Assembly: GCF_014332515.1 (NCBI RefSeq)
Contig: NZ_VFSD01000029.1
Location: 20,134 to 84,133 of the forward strand
DNA: 64,000 nt
Reading direction: 5' to 3'
Origin: Pontibacter beigongshangensis
Lineage (GTDB): Bacteria > Bacteroidota > Bacteroidia > Cytophagales > Hymenobacteraceae
Part shown: positions 35,046 to 44,260 of the stretch, in pieces
Numbering within the stretch: the first letter of the stretch is position 1
Layout of the letters: every line of letters begins with the position of its first letter
Position numbers and translations under genes: made by a program
Notes under the pieces: model-generated
What the model was told of the DNA's origin: nothing
Databases searched by the model: none
The model's input: only the letters and a program-made list of their open reading frames with translations

Positions 35046-36176
35046 CTATTTTGCTTCTTTCTGCTGGTAAGCGGTGCAGTTCCTGTCTATTTCATCCCAA
35101 TCCAATTCAACGCCAAGCCCGGGCTTATCCGGCACATGAATATAGCCGAGGCTATCGACTGGCAGCGGGTCTTTCATAGGAAACTGAAAGACGGTTTCGG
35201 GAATAAAGTATTCAAAATACTCACAGTTTTTAATGGCACAGCTCACATGTAAATTCGCCATTTCCAGGGGGCCGGTGGTGGTGGTATGGATCTCGCAGCG
35301 CATTCCAAACGCTTCCGCCAGGTGCGCGATTTTCAGGGTGCCCGTGATGCCGTGCTTCCACGACACATCGGCACGCACAATATCGACGGCCTTTTGCTGA
35401 ATGGCCTGGGCTACGCCCCAATGGCAGCCCCGGGTAGTTTCGGTGCCGGCGATGGGAATGTCGAGTGCGGCCGTAAGCTGGGCATATTTGTGGAGCTCGA
35501 AGTCGCGGAAAGGCTCTTCGAACCACAGATAATCCAGCTTCTCCAGGTGGCGCCCCACCCTAATGGCTTCTTCCAGGGAATACTCCCCCACCGGATCAGT
35601 CAGCAGGATGGCATCTTTGCCCAGTTCATCCCGCAGGGCCTGGTGTACTTCCATATCCGTTCTCCAGGGGCCGGGCGGGTGCGCTTTATAAGCGTTGATG
35701 CCACGATTTGCATAGGCCTTTGCTTCTGAAATATAATCTGCTACCTCGTTATGAAACAGGCCACTGGCATACACGGGCAAAGAAGTGCGGTAAGCGCCCA
35801 GATATTTATACAGGGGCAGGTTGGCGGCTTTAGCGGCCAGTTCCCACAGGGCTACATCGATGGGGCCAGGCAGGTAAACCGGGAAGAAGGTGATATGCCG
35901 GTCGATGGTCCAGAACTCGTGCCAGATCGCCTCCCGCTCATAGATGCTCCTGCCCAGTATGACCGGGAAAATATTGTCGTGCAGATAGCTTTCGGTAACC
36001 CTCCCCGATCGGGCCGCCACGGCACTTACCTCGCTTACCAGGCCGGTATCGGTGGTTATTTTCAGAACAACAATATCCCAGGGCATGGGGCTGCGGCCTG
36101 TCCTGCTGCGGTCGAATAAGGGGATATTCCGTTCTACCAGCCAGGTTTCTGCCTTTACAATAATATGATCCGTCAT
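35046..36176 (-). CDS. Enolase-superfamily sugar-acid dehydratase (mandelate racemase/muconate lactonizing type)
   Basis: 376 residues, first gene of the sugar-acid operon. The N-terminal capping domain spans about 1-130 and the barrel 130-350. Metal ligands can be placed at Asp194 (LLTDPVG), Glu220 (WFEEPF) and Glu246 (AGTETTRG). The base residues are Lys164-x-His166 (YKAHPPG) and an Asp270/His297 dyad (CEIHTTTTG). This arrangement is that of acid-sugar dehydratases that remove water from an aldonate or uronate-derived acid. KxH instead of the common KxK does not fit a family member I can name, so the substrate is open. Confidence 0.85.
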   Translation of the reverse strand: MTDHIIVKAETWLVERNIPLFDRSRTGRSPMPWDIVVLKITTDTGLVSEVSAVAARSGRVTESYLHDNIFPVILGRSIYEREAIWHEFWTIDRHITFFPVYLPGPIDVALWELAAKAANLPLYKYLGAYRTSLPVYASGLFHNEVADYISEAKAYANRGINAYKAHPPGPWRTDMEVHQALRDELGKDAILLTDPVGEYSLEEAIRVGRHLEKLDYLWFEEPFRDFELHKYAQLTAALDIPIAGTETTRGCHWGVAQAIQQKAVDIVRADVSWKHGITGTLKIAHLAEAFGMRCEIHTTTTGPLEMANLHVSCAIKNCEYFEYFIPETVFQFPMKDPLPVDSLGYIHVPDKPGLGVELDWDEIDRNCTAYQQKEAK

Positions 36177-36289
36177 CTAATAAGTATCAGGTTGTGGGTC
36201 AGCATCATCAGCTATCAGTCAGGTTACAAGGGGGGGCTGCCAACAGCAGCCCGTTCAGCAGAACATGCCCCAAAGCCCGTTAGACTAAC

Positions 36290-36301
36290 TAACAATTGTT
36301 A
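36290..36301. promoter_or_regulatory. Palindrome upstream of the sugar-acid operon
   Basis: TAACAATTGTTA is a perfect 12-bp palindrome 114 bp upstream of the first start codon, in an AT-rich stretch (ACAATATAAATAAAA). It is a candidate operator. No regulator gene is adjacent. Confidence 0.4.
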
Positions 36302-36597
36302 AACAATATAAATAAAACTTATCGCTGAATCCAAAAGGTTTCAGCCTTTTTCCTGATTTTCCCTGTGCATTAGCCCGCCTACAATTGGCGTTCCCGTGCC
36401 TTGACTCTTTACAAGCGTCTTTGTTTTATGCGTGCAGAGGATGCAAAATGGTTTGGATTGGCAAAGCTCATGCACCTGGCAGCACAACTAGCTTGGCAAC
36501 AGGTAAAGGCAGGCTACCGACACTACTACCGGCGCCTACTGGCCACAGCAGCATTAAAGCAACCTGTGTGGCCACCAAGGAGCAACGGCAGCAGAGC

Positions 36598-36627
36598 CTC
36601 TGGAGGGCCTTTTTGATTGGAATAATT
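36598..36627 (+). repeat. Dispersed intergenic repeat, copy 10
   Basis: CTCTGGAGGGCC, TTTTTG, ATTGGAATAATT, preceded by GGCAGCAGAGC. It is the left member of a direct pair with copy 11. Confidence 0.8.
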
Positions 36628-36797
36628 TGTTTAATGTGCTGATGGATTAATGTGCCGATGTGCTAATTATTCGGTTTGGAGATAAGAAAATTTGAAGATG
36701 AATGACCAGAGCGCGCTCTAAACACTCATAATTCTAAACTCTTAAAAAGTCCAGTGTCTTATGTCCTGCACCGTGTGCCCTTTTTAAAGAGCAGCCG

Positions 36798-36827
36798 GTC
36801 CGGAGGGGTACTTTTATTCAAATAATC
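36798..36827 (+). repeat. Dispersed intergenic repeat, copy 11 (degenerate)
   Basis: GTCCGGAGGGGT, ACTTTT, ATTCAAATAATC, preceded by GAGCAGCCG and a GTCTTATGTCCTGCACC stretch like that before copy 9. Confidence 0.7.
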
Positions 36828-36992
36828 TGGTTTGGCAGCAACCTCCAGGCGCGCTGTTTCCGGATTGATCGGCTGAGAATGGAGAAAAAGGGAATGATCT
36901 ATGGGGGCAAAGACAAAAAAGACTGCAAGCTTTTATTTTGCAGGGTGCCTTATCAGAACTGGCATCTGAGGGTTTCTGAACAGATATTTAAC

Positions 36993-37031
36993 CCAAAAGC
37001 CGCCTCTACAAAACGTATTGGCGGCTTTTGG
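36993..37031. terminator. Strong hairpin terminator
   Basis: CCAAAAGCCGCC (36,993-37,004) pairs perfectly with GGCGGCTTTTGG (37,020-37,031). Read from the right it lies about 230 nt beyond the last GH32 gene, so it probably ends the levan operon. The flanking 37,032-37,263 holds no gene. Confidence 0.65.
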
Positions 37032-37263
37032 TGTCTAACTATAAAACGGGAGGAGTTTTATCCTCATCCATAAATCGTTTATTTTAAAATATATTCGCTC
37101 GGGTATCGGAATTTGCTTCACCTTTTGTACAAATAACAAAATGTCGTGACATGTGTGTCGTTTTTATCATGGTGATGCCATTCATGGTTCCGGAAAGTTT
37201 AGTCGCAGCCTAAATGAGGGAGGAGTATCGCTGCGATTTACTTCACGATGCACTTTGTATTAG

Positions 37264-38928
37264 TCAGCTCTTGGTTGAGGTTCCACCCGGAATAGATGTC
37301 AACTCAGATAATTTGCCAGATTTAAGGACATACTGCCCTTCTTTAGAAAGCAGCTTTATTTTAGTAAAAGGACTTTCCGGAAAGTAAATAGCCGTCATGA
37401 CTGTTTTGCCGCCATCAGCAAATAATTCCACTGAGGCCACATCCACCACTAAACGCAAGTCAAAAGACTTATCAGCAGCTATTCGGGGACCATACTGTAC
37501 TCCGCCAAACTTGTCGGAGAAACCCTGATCGCCTGCATCGGTTCTGTCGATATAGTACTGGTTCTGGCTGGCATTGTACCCTATCAGCACCTTCTGATTT
37601 TGGTCGTTCGATAGTTCAATGGCGAAATCTCCGGCAGATGCTGTTGGCTCCAGTTCCAGGTTCAGGTCGAAAGTGGCGGTAGGGGCAGGAAACTCGGTAG
37701 ATAGATCCAGGGATCCGGAAACTGACTGAGCCTCCAGGTTATGTGCGGTTCCCATATATTGCTGCAGTTCTTTCACCGGCTCAGACACCACGCGCAAGCC
37801 GGCAGGTGTGTTCTCCAGTGTTAGGGTGCGGGCTATGGTCAGGGCGCTGCGCCAGCTTTGAGTGGGCACTACGTTGGCATAATCCCAGTTGCTCATCCAG
37901 CCTATAAACAGCCGTCGGCCATCCTGCTCCGGCACGTTGGCCCAGGTTACGCCGGCGTAGTTGTCGCGGCCATAGTCGAGCCAGATGCCTTCGTGCCCTT
38001 TTCTGTCTCCTGAAGTGGTTGGCTTGCTGCGCAGGTCGGCTTCAAACTGCTTATCCATCACAAATTTGCTCCCGTCAAAATCGCCGATAAAATATTGCGT
38101 GGCCGATCCTCCGTTTGGCCCTCCGGGATTTATGCTCACCAGCAGCACCCATTTCTCCTGTTGTGTTCCCTCTACAGGCAGCTTGAACAGATCAGGGCAT
38201 TCCCATACTCCGCCGTGCCCACCAATTCCTTTCCCGAAGTCGCTTTCCAGTTTCCAGTCGAGCAGGTTTTTGGAGGAGTAGAAGCTGATATGATCGGCTA
38301 CGGCCAGGGTCATGATCCATTTTTTGCCCGCCTCGTACCAGCTCACCTTCGGATCTCTGAAATCGCGGATGCCGGGGTTCTTCACGACCGGGTTCTTTGC
38401 ATATTTTTCCCAGGTGCGGCCGTTGTCGAGGCTGTAGGCGATGCCCTGGGTCTGGTAATCGATGCGGCCCGCTCTCTCGCCTTCCATGTCGTGGTAAGTG
38501 TAAATGGCGACCATGGCCGGATTGTCTTTGGTGCCCAGGCCGGAGGTGTTGTTTACGTCTACCACGGCACTTCCGGAGAAGATCATACCAAGGCTGTCCG
38601 GGTACAGCGCAACGGGCAGGTGCTCCCACTTAATGAGGTCTTTGCTCACGGCATGGCCCCAGTGCATGGGTGCCCACACGGTGGTATCGGGGTTATGCTG
38701 GTAGAACAGGTGGTACTCTCCGTTGTGGTACACCATGCCGTTCGGGTCGTTCATCCAATTGGCTGGCGGTGTAAAGTGGAACTTCGGCCTGTGCTGTTCG
38801 TCGGTGGTTTCTGTCTGCTGCAAACTGGCTGTAGCGGTGGTTTCGGTTGTGTTTGTGCCGGTGTTACAGGCAAATACTGTAGCAGCTGCCAGTAGGGCAA
38901 AACTATTTACTACTTGTTTAATTTTCAT
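37264..38928 (-). CDS. GH32 fructan hydrolase (canonical, exo-levanase/inulinase-like), lipoprotein
   Basis: 554 residues, lipobox VFAC (Cys21). The five-bladed propeller has NWMNDPNG with nucleophile Asp61, FRDP with Asp192, and WECPDLF with acid/base Glu243. The C-terminal beta-sandwich (about 400-545) ends in VELFADGGKTVMTAIYFP. Full motif conservation suggests an active enzyme releasing fructose from levan or inulin-type chains. It is the last gene of the levan operon, though 205 bp and a dispersed repeat separate it from the gene before. Confidence 0.93.
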   Translation of the reverse strand: MKIKQVVNSFALLAAATVFACNTGTNTTETTATASLQQTETTDEQHRPKFHFTPPANWMNDPNGMVYHNGEYHLFYQHNPDTTVWAPMHWGHAVSKDLIKWEHLPVALYPDSLGMIFSGSAVVDVNNTSGLGTKDNPAMVAIYTYHDMEGERAGRIDYQTQGIAYSLDNGRTWEKYAKNPVVKNPGIRDFRDPKVSWYEAGKKWIMTLAVADHISFYSSKNLLDWKLESDFGKGIGGHGGVWECPDLFKLPVEGTQQEKWVLLVSINPGGPNGGSATQYFIGDFDGSKFVMDKQFEADLRSKPTTSGDRKGHEGIWLDYGRDNYAGVTWANVPEQDGRRLFIGWMSNWDYANVVPTQSWRSALTIARTLTLENTPAGLRVVSEPVKELQQYMGTAHNLEAQSVSGSLDLSTEFPAPTATFDLNLELEPTASAGDFAIELSNDQNQKVLIGYNASQNQYYIDRTDAGDQGFSDKFGGVQYGPRIAADKSFDLRLVVDVASVELFADGGKTVMTAIYFPESPFTKIKLLSKEGQYVLKSGKLSELTSIPGGTSTKS

Positions 38929-38984
38929 CGTATTGCTTGATTAAATGATGGTCGATTCAAAGAAAAACTTAAGTGTGCAGGAGC

Positions 38985-39014
38985 AATTATTCTAATAAAA
39001 AACGCCCTCCAGAG
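38985..39014 (-). repeat. Dispersed intergenic repeat, copy 12
   Basis: Minus strand CTCTGGAGGGCG, TTTTTT, ATTAGAATAATT, preceded by ATCAGGAGCAGAAAG. It lies 57 bp upstream of the canonical GH32 start, with its AATT end towards it. Confidence 0.8.
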
Positions 39015-39133
39015 CCACTTTCTGCTCCTGATCCGGCTTTGATGAGAGGGTTTCTCACGGAAGGTAATTAGGTACTTGCGAGTACCTAATTTCAGAAATT
39101 AGACTCTTATCCTATCATTCTAAGAAGAAACAA

Positions 39134-40714
39134 CTATTCCGGCCCCATCAGACTTACCTCACTAAATTCAGCCTGTGTTCCCTGGGCAAAAACTCCCCAT
39201 TGTTTGCCAGGCATGCCATAGATGCGGTTACTCAGCGCTGCCTTGCCGTTTATGTACACGACGCACACCGTTCCGTCTATCACCACCTCTACATCGTATA
39301 CTGTATCGGCTTTAAAATCAAATGGCACGCGGGTTACTTCTTGGGTGTTCCCTCCTGCCACTTGGTAGGCTGCCACCCGCCCACGCTGCGGCTCAAACAC
39401 TATCCGGTAGGCTTGTTCCGCAGGATTATCAGCGTTAAATATAAAGCCGGAAGTACCGGTCTCATTATTCACTTTTAGTTTGGCGTGCAACTTTCTGGAG
39501 CCGTTGACCGGGCTGAAGGTGTAGTAAGCCTCGGTACCGCTCCCGTTCAACTGATAGGAATTTCCGCTTGCTGCTACTGTTCCGGCCGACTTCTGTACCT
39601 GAAGCGTGAGGTTCTTTTTAAAGATATCAGAAACTGCCGAGGGTACTTTAACACCCAGTGTTCCGTCTGCCTCCTGGGTCAGTTCGTGAATGACCATGTT
39701 GCCGGCCCACTCCTTGTTGCCATTGTCATTCTCCGGGAGCCTTCTGGCCGTCCATCCAAAGGCATAGCGCTTGTTGCCATCCGTCTCTGTTTTGGCCGCA
39801 TAAAAGAATTCCCCGTCCAGCATGTCGTGGGCAGGCGTGCGCCAGGGCCCTTCAGAAGAGTCGGCAATGCGGTAGTGGGTGCCCTTGTTTGAGCTCCAGT
39901 TCTCAGAGAAGAACATGTACCAGTAGTTTCCCATCTTAAAGATGTCGGCGCATTCCATCATCAGGTACCGCTCCTCCTCCGTGGTGGTATAGACAGGGCC
40001 TTGCACTGCCCAATCGTTTAGGGCCGGGTTCCTGGAGGTGAAGAGCAGCACAACCGCCTTTCGGCTATCATTCGTCTGGGTGCTCTGCAGCATCCAGTAC
40101 TCGTTTTTCTCCTGGTTGAAGAAAACATGTGGATCTCTGAAATCGAAATTGTAGTACCCGGCAGGAGCCGTTAATTTAAAAGAGGGATCCTTGGTCCAGG
40201 TTTTCAGGTCTTTGCTGGTGGCATAGAGCACACTTTCACGCGGGTTGTTCTGCACAAAGGAGGCGTTGCCGTTATGGCCCGTGTAATACATGTAGTAAGT
40301 ATCGCCTACTTTGATGGTGGAGCCGGTACCGATGGCGAAGTCCGGTTGCGTGGCCGTGCCAAACGGGATCATCTCCCCACCATAGGTGAACTCTGCCAGG
40401 TTAGCGCTTTCGAATTTATGAATGGCATGAAAACCCTGGCCCGCCGGTTTGCTCTGCGCATCGTGCAGAAAGAAAATGTGGAACTTTCCGTTATCGAAAT
40501 AAGGCATGATATCGCCTACCCACCCGGTGGTGTTATAGGGGTTGGTGGTCCCCATCCAGCCAGTGGGCGGTTTAGGATAAAAGCCCACGGCCTTGTCGCT
40601 GCCGGTAACCGGTGTTGTCGTGTTCCCGGGCTCAGGGCTCTCTTTGCTGCAACTACAGGCAAACAGGCCCAGGCTCAGGGCCGCCACCGCCCAACTCTTC
40701 TTCAACTTCATCAT
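39134..40714 (-). CDS. GH32-like enzyme with divergent nucleophile block, lipoprotein
   Basis: 526 residues, lipobox FAC (Cys20) followed by a Ser/Thr/Pro linker. The WMNDPNG box is replaced by WVGDIMPYF with Asp68 in the nucleophile position. FRDPHVFF (Asp194) and MECADIF (Glu254) keep the other two acids. The C-terminal beta-sandwich (about 370-525) is present. This divergent GH32 branch occurs in Bacteroidota fructan loci beside typical enzymes. Substrate preference, for example branched or long-chain levan, is not deducible. Confidence 0.85.
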   Translation of the reverse strand: MMKLKKSWAVAALSLGLFACSCSKESPEPGNTTTPVTGSDKAVGFYPKPPTGWMGTTNPYNTTGWVGDIMPYFDNGKFHIFFLHDAQSKPAGQGFHAIHKFESANLAEFTYGGEMIPFGTATQPDFAIGTGSTIKVGDTYYMYYTGHNGNASFVQNNPRESVLYATSKDLKTWTKDPSFKLTAPAGYYNFDFRDPHVFFNQEKNEYWMLQSTQTNDSRKAVVLLFTSRNPALNDWAVQGPVYTTTEEERYLMMECADIFKMGNYWYMFFSENWSSNKGTHYRIADSSEGPWRTPAHDMLDGEFFYAAKTETDGNKRYAFGWTARRLPENDNGNKEWAGNMVIHELTQEADGTLGVKVPSAVSDIFKKNLTLQVQKSAGTVAASGNSYQLNGSGTEAYYTFSPVNGSRKLHAKLKVNNETGTSGFIFNADNPAEQAYRIVFEPQRGRVAAYQVAGGNTQEVTRVPFDFKADTVYDVEVVIDGTVCVVYINGKAALSNRIYGMPGKQWGVFAQGTQAEFSEVSLMGPE

Positions 40715-40760
40715 GATTGTTTTTCATTTACCGGCCTTCTGACCTGGTTCCTGGAATTTT

Positions 40761-40789
40761 GCCAGCTCCTGCTTTGGACAGGAGCTGGC
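40761..40789. terminator. Intercistronic hairpin between SGBP and GH32
   Basis: GCCAGCTCCTG (40,761-40,771) pairs with CAGGAGCTGGC (40,779-40,789), an 11-bp stem with a 7-nt loop. It sits in the 83-bp gap of one operon and may set relative mRNA levels. Confidence 0.5.
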
Positions 40790-40797
40790 AATTTAAA

Positions 40798-42198
40798 TTA
40801 CTCCCCTAAATATCGGATGGCATTCTCAGTCAAACGCTCAATGTTGTGCTTATAGCCGTTCGACTGGCTCGGGTTTCCGCTCGCATCCGGCTCATTGAAC
40901 CAGTCATAGGCACCGAAGGCGATAATGACCGCATTGCCGTCGGTTGCACTGCCCGGAAACTCGGCAATTCCCACACGGCCGTTCAGGTGATCATCCCATG
41001 ACTCGCTAGCCAGGTTTATGCCTCCGGTCTGCTGTCTCCAGCCAGCCCCGTCGCCATAGCCTCCCCACTCATTCACAAACCACCAGGCGGTATGATTCAG
41101 CCGGAAGGTCCCTTTCTCCAGCAAATAGGCTTTGCCAGTGTCATAGGTCTCCAGTCCCTGGAAGACCGGATGGCCTTCATTTCCCCGGAAGGAAATACCC
41201 CAGGAGTTGTCTCTGTCTACAAACCCATTGGGCAGGAAGTCTCCGAAAACGTTGTTTGGTCCTTTGCCCTGCGGCACCAGGCCGAGCGCCTCCACATAGC
41301 GGGTGGCGAACGTAGTGAGCAGTAGATTGCCGCCTTCCGCACGGTAAGCCTTAAGGGCAGTTACTACCCTGGCATCCAGGGCAATGGCCGGAAGATCCGT
41401 GGCGGCATCGTGGTGCCACCAGATGACGGCGTATTCACTTAGGCTTCTGCCACCTGCTACATCCTGGAAAGAAATAAAAGACACATCGGAGAATTTGTTG
41501 AACAACCAGTCTGCCGCCTCTTTCTCATCGGGGTTGCTGATGGCGGCCCTGTTTGCTGCCGTGCTCAGGTACGCCACGGTAAGTCCTGAAGATTGCCTGC
41601 TCACCGTAACCGTATACTGCGTGCTGGTGCTGCCCGAGCTAACGGTATACACAACCGGCTCCGAAAAATCAACCGATTCGCCGGATGGCGGGTTAATTGA
41701 AACGCCAGTAGATAATTCAATCTGAGGCTCGAGGGCCGTAACATCAGCATCGGCAGGCAGCACCAGCGAAATGGTTCTGGCTGTATTATCGATAGACCCG
41801 TTGACACCATTTATCGCAAACCGAAGAATCGGCTGCAGCACCTGTGCCCTTACCCTGTATTTTTTATACAGGTTTCCGTTCATAACAGTGTACTCCACCA
41901 CACGGTTAAAGTCCGCAGCTCCAACTGCCGGCGTAATGGAGGCCCCTTCTGGTAGCGTAACGGCAGGTGTCACAGACGTAATGCTATTGCCGTAAGGAAT
42001 CGTTACCAGCACCTCCCCGGTATTCTGATTGATATCTCCCTCAACGCCGTGAATCCGAAACGATTCCATGCTCACAGGCACATTGATTACAAAGTCAGGA
42101 TTGTCGAACTCCTCCTGGCATGAGAACAGCAGCAGGAAAATGACTGCCAGAAAGCCATACCTGGACTTGCCGGCCTTTTCAATAAAATTACGTTGCAT
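40798..42198 (-). CDS. Surface levan-binding lipoprotein (DUF5018/DUF4960, BT1761-like SGBP)
   Basis: 466 residues, lipobox LFSC (Cys27). Two consecutive Ig-like DUF5018 domains (about 40-120 and 122-205, each ending in a YTV...YTVTVSR-like strand) precede a DUF4960 domain (about 210-466, with VIWWHHDAATDLP, GGNLLLTTFATRYV, VIIAFGAYDWF). In B. thetaiotaomicron the protein at this position of the levan locus binds levan at the surface. No catalytic role is expected. It lies between two GH32 genes. Confidence 0.82.
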   Translation of the reverse strand: MQRNFIEKAGKSRYGFLAVIFLLLFSCQEEFDNPDFVINVPVSMESFRIHGVEGDINQNTGEVLVTIPYGNSITSVTPAVTLPEGASITPAVGAADFNRVVEYTVMNGNLYKKYRVRAQVLQPILRFAINGVNGSIDNTARTISLVLPADADVTALEPQIELSTGVSINPPSGESVDFSEPVVYTVSSGSTSTQYTVTVSRQSSGLTVAYLSTAANRAAISNPDEKEAADWLFNKFSDVSFISFQDVAGGRSLSEYAVIWWHHDAATDLPAIALDARVVTALKAYRAEGGNLLLTTFATRYVEALGLVPQGKGPNNVFGDFLPNGFVDRDNSWGISFRGNEGHPVFQGLETYDTGKAYLLEKGTFRLNHTAWWFVNEWGGYGDGAGWRQQTGGINLASESWDDHLNGRVGIAEFPGSATDGNAVIIAFGAYDWFNEPDASGNPSQSNGYKHNIERLTENAIRYLGE

Positions 42199-42259
42199 AA
42201 TTGAATCTCCTTATTTCTTAAATTCTTTCGTTTAATTTTCTATGTGCTTATAGCCTTGC

Positions 42260-44227
42260 TTAATTTTCAACTTCTCTCCAAATAGAGGATAATTCCCAGG
42301 CCTTCAACTCTACTAAGGTAGTCGGAGCGTCAGTGGAGAATAATTCTATACCTGTCTGCTGCTCTCCCGGAAATGTAAGGGCGCTCAGCACCACTTTCCC
42401 CTGGTTGGTAAAGATCTCTACCGACGACTGATCCACGAGAATGTGCAGCCGGAGCTGGTTATCTTCAGGTTCAACCACAGCATGCAGTTTCGTAGCGAAA
42501 GCTTTTGTAAATTCCGGCTTTGATGTAAAGTCAGTGCACTGAGTCCTGTCCACACTCAGATTAGAAGTTGCAGGGTCGTAGGAAATGGCTAGCTTCCGAC
42601 CCTCCCCAACCAGCAAATTAAGTCCAAAGGTTGAGTGGGAACGTGTGTCGAAAACAACTTCCAGTTCATACACATTTTTTGACGGTTGGAAACCCGGGAG
42701 CTTCTCGGTTCCACTAATGGCTCTGTCCGACACCTGGTAAATATCCTGTCGAAGTTTCTGCAGAGCCGGGATTGGTTTTTGTACGATCCGGTTTCCTTCC
42801 GGAAACGGCCTGATGGTCATATTTCTGGGGACTGATTCAAAGCCTTTGCCCCAGGAAGTAGGCACCTCTCTGGCGTAGTCCCAGTTTCCCATCCAACCTA
42901 GCATCGTGGTTTCGTTAAGCACCTGATCCACATCGCGCCAGGTTCTGGCTGCGTAAAAGTCAGGGCCGTAATCGAGCCACAAGGCGTGCTCCAGGTTTTG
43001 ATTGTAAAGCACATCGGAGAACAGAATATGGTCCACCGCTATACCTCCCCAGTCATCTCCGGTATAGTCATCCACTACTTCAATCGTCGCTTTCCTGCCC
43101 TTCAGGTCCTGCACGTCCCAGCCGTTCCATTTAAAAACATCGCTGTTGTCGCCGGTAGTTGTCCGCACCACTTTGCCATCCACCACTAAGTTGACACATA
43201 TTTTCCCCGGGTGATTTCCACCTGCCACTAAAAAGTTAATGGCGTTATCTCTGATCTTAAAGGCAGGAGAAACGAGCTTTCCTTTACCTTTTGCATCTTG
43301 ATGCATGGAGCTGGCATATCCTTTCCCTAAGTGGGCAACAGCGTCAGCTTTAGTGGGTGCAGGTGCAAACCCAGTTCCAATCCTCTTCCATTTCCCGTAA
43401 TTGGTCTCATCAAATCCCGCAAACAATTCTCCCTGTAACCCCTTTCCCTCTGTCAGGTATGCGGCAGTTGCTTCGTCAGCCCTGAATTCTTTTCCATCAA
43501 AGTCCCCTATGAAATACTGCACCCGGTTCGGCCCCCTACCGATCAGCATGACCCACTTCTTATTCGCAGCATCACCATCTACCGGAAGTTCAAAGAGATC
43601 GGGACACTCCCAGAAAGAGTTCTGGGCACCTAGGGAGCCAAACTCACTCAGGTACTGCCAGTCTTTCATGTTCCTGGACTCATAGAGATGAATCTTCTGG
43701 ATGTCGGGCAGCGAGACAGCCATGACCCACTTTTGCTCCGGCGCGTACCAGAAAACCTGCGGGTCCCTGAAAAATATCTTACCGATATCCAGCACCGGAT
43801 TATGCTCATAGTAATGGAAGTTAATACCATCCTTGCTGACAGAAAGCGCCTGCGTCTCGGGCAGCGAGTCTCCTCTGAAATGCCTGGTATAGACCGCGAT
43901 CATGCTTTTTTCCCCGAATCCTGCTGTGTTTTCCTTATCCACAACGACCGATCCTGAGAAATAGGAGAAGGACCCATCATCTCCTTTCATCGGGTGGGGC
44001 AACTCTTTCCAGTGGACCAAATCTTCCGAAACGGCATGCCCCCACCAGAACAAATGGTACTTCCCTTCGGTGTATACCAAGCCGTCCGGGTCACCGATCC
44101 ATCCCTTTTTAGGGCTGAAATGATACTGCGGCCTGTATTTCTCATTGTACTGCGCCTGCAGATCTTCTACCGGAAGCAAGCAAGAAAGTGCCAGGCAAGC
44201 CACTGAGAGAGTAAGCGATCTTTTCAT
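42260..44227 (-). CDS. GH32 enzyme with internal beta-sandwich insert
   Basis: 655 residues, about 100 longer than a usual GH32. A signal peptide ends at LQAQ (26) without a clear lipobox, so periplasmic or exported. GWIGDPDGL holds nucleophile Asp46 but differs from WMNDPNG at three positions. FFRDP (Asp155) and FWECPDLF (Glu207) are normal. Residues about 280-405 (GKLVSPAFKIRDNAINFLVAGG through GWDVQDLKGRKATIEVVDDYTGD to GGIAVDHILFSD) form an insert between propeller blades that looks like a carbohydrate-binding sandwich. The C-terminal sandwich ends the protein. It is the first enzyme gene after SusCD. Confidence 0.88.
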   Translation of the reverse strand: MKRSLTLSVACLALSCLLPVEDLQAQYNEKYRPQYHFSPKKGWIGDPDGLVYTEGKYHLFWWGHAVSEDLVHWKELPHPMKGDDGSFSYFSGSVVVDKENTAGFGEKSMIAVYTRHFRGDSLPETQALSVSKDGINFHYYEHNPVLDIGKIFFRDPQVFWYAPEQKWVMAVSLPDIQKIHLYESRNMKDWQYLSEFGSLGAQNSFWECPDLFELPVDGDAANKKWVMLIGRGPNRVQYFIGDFDGKEFRADEATAAYLTEGKGLQGELFAGFDETNYGKWKRIGTGFAPAPTKADAVAHLGKGYASSMHQDAKGKGKLVSPAFKIRDNAINFLVAGGNHPGKICVNLVVDGKVVRTTTGDNSDVFKWNGWDVQDLKGRKATIEVVDDYTGDDWGGIAVDHILFSDVLYNQNLEHALWLDYGPDFYAARTWRDVDQVLNETTMLGWMGNWDYAREVPTSWGKGFESVPRNMTIRPFPEGNRIVQKPIPALQKLRQDIYQVSDRAISGTEKLPGFQPSKNVYELEVVFDTRSHSTFGLNLLVGEGRKLAISYDPATSNLSVDRTQCTDFTSKPEFTKAFATKLHAVVEPEDNQLRLHILVDQSSVEIFTNQGKVVLSALTFPGEQQTGIELFSTDAPTTLVELKAWELSSIWREVEN

Positions 44228-44260
44228 ATCCTGTTTTTGATGAATTTATCCTGGTTTTTG

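Noticed and set aside
36385..37073. Small plus-strand frames between the sugar-acid and levan operons
   Set aside because: They overlap repeat copies and the terminator hairpin, and have no start context or family resemblance.
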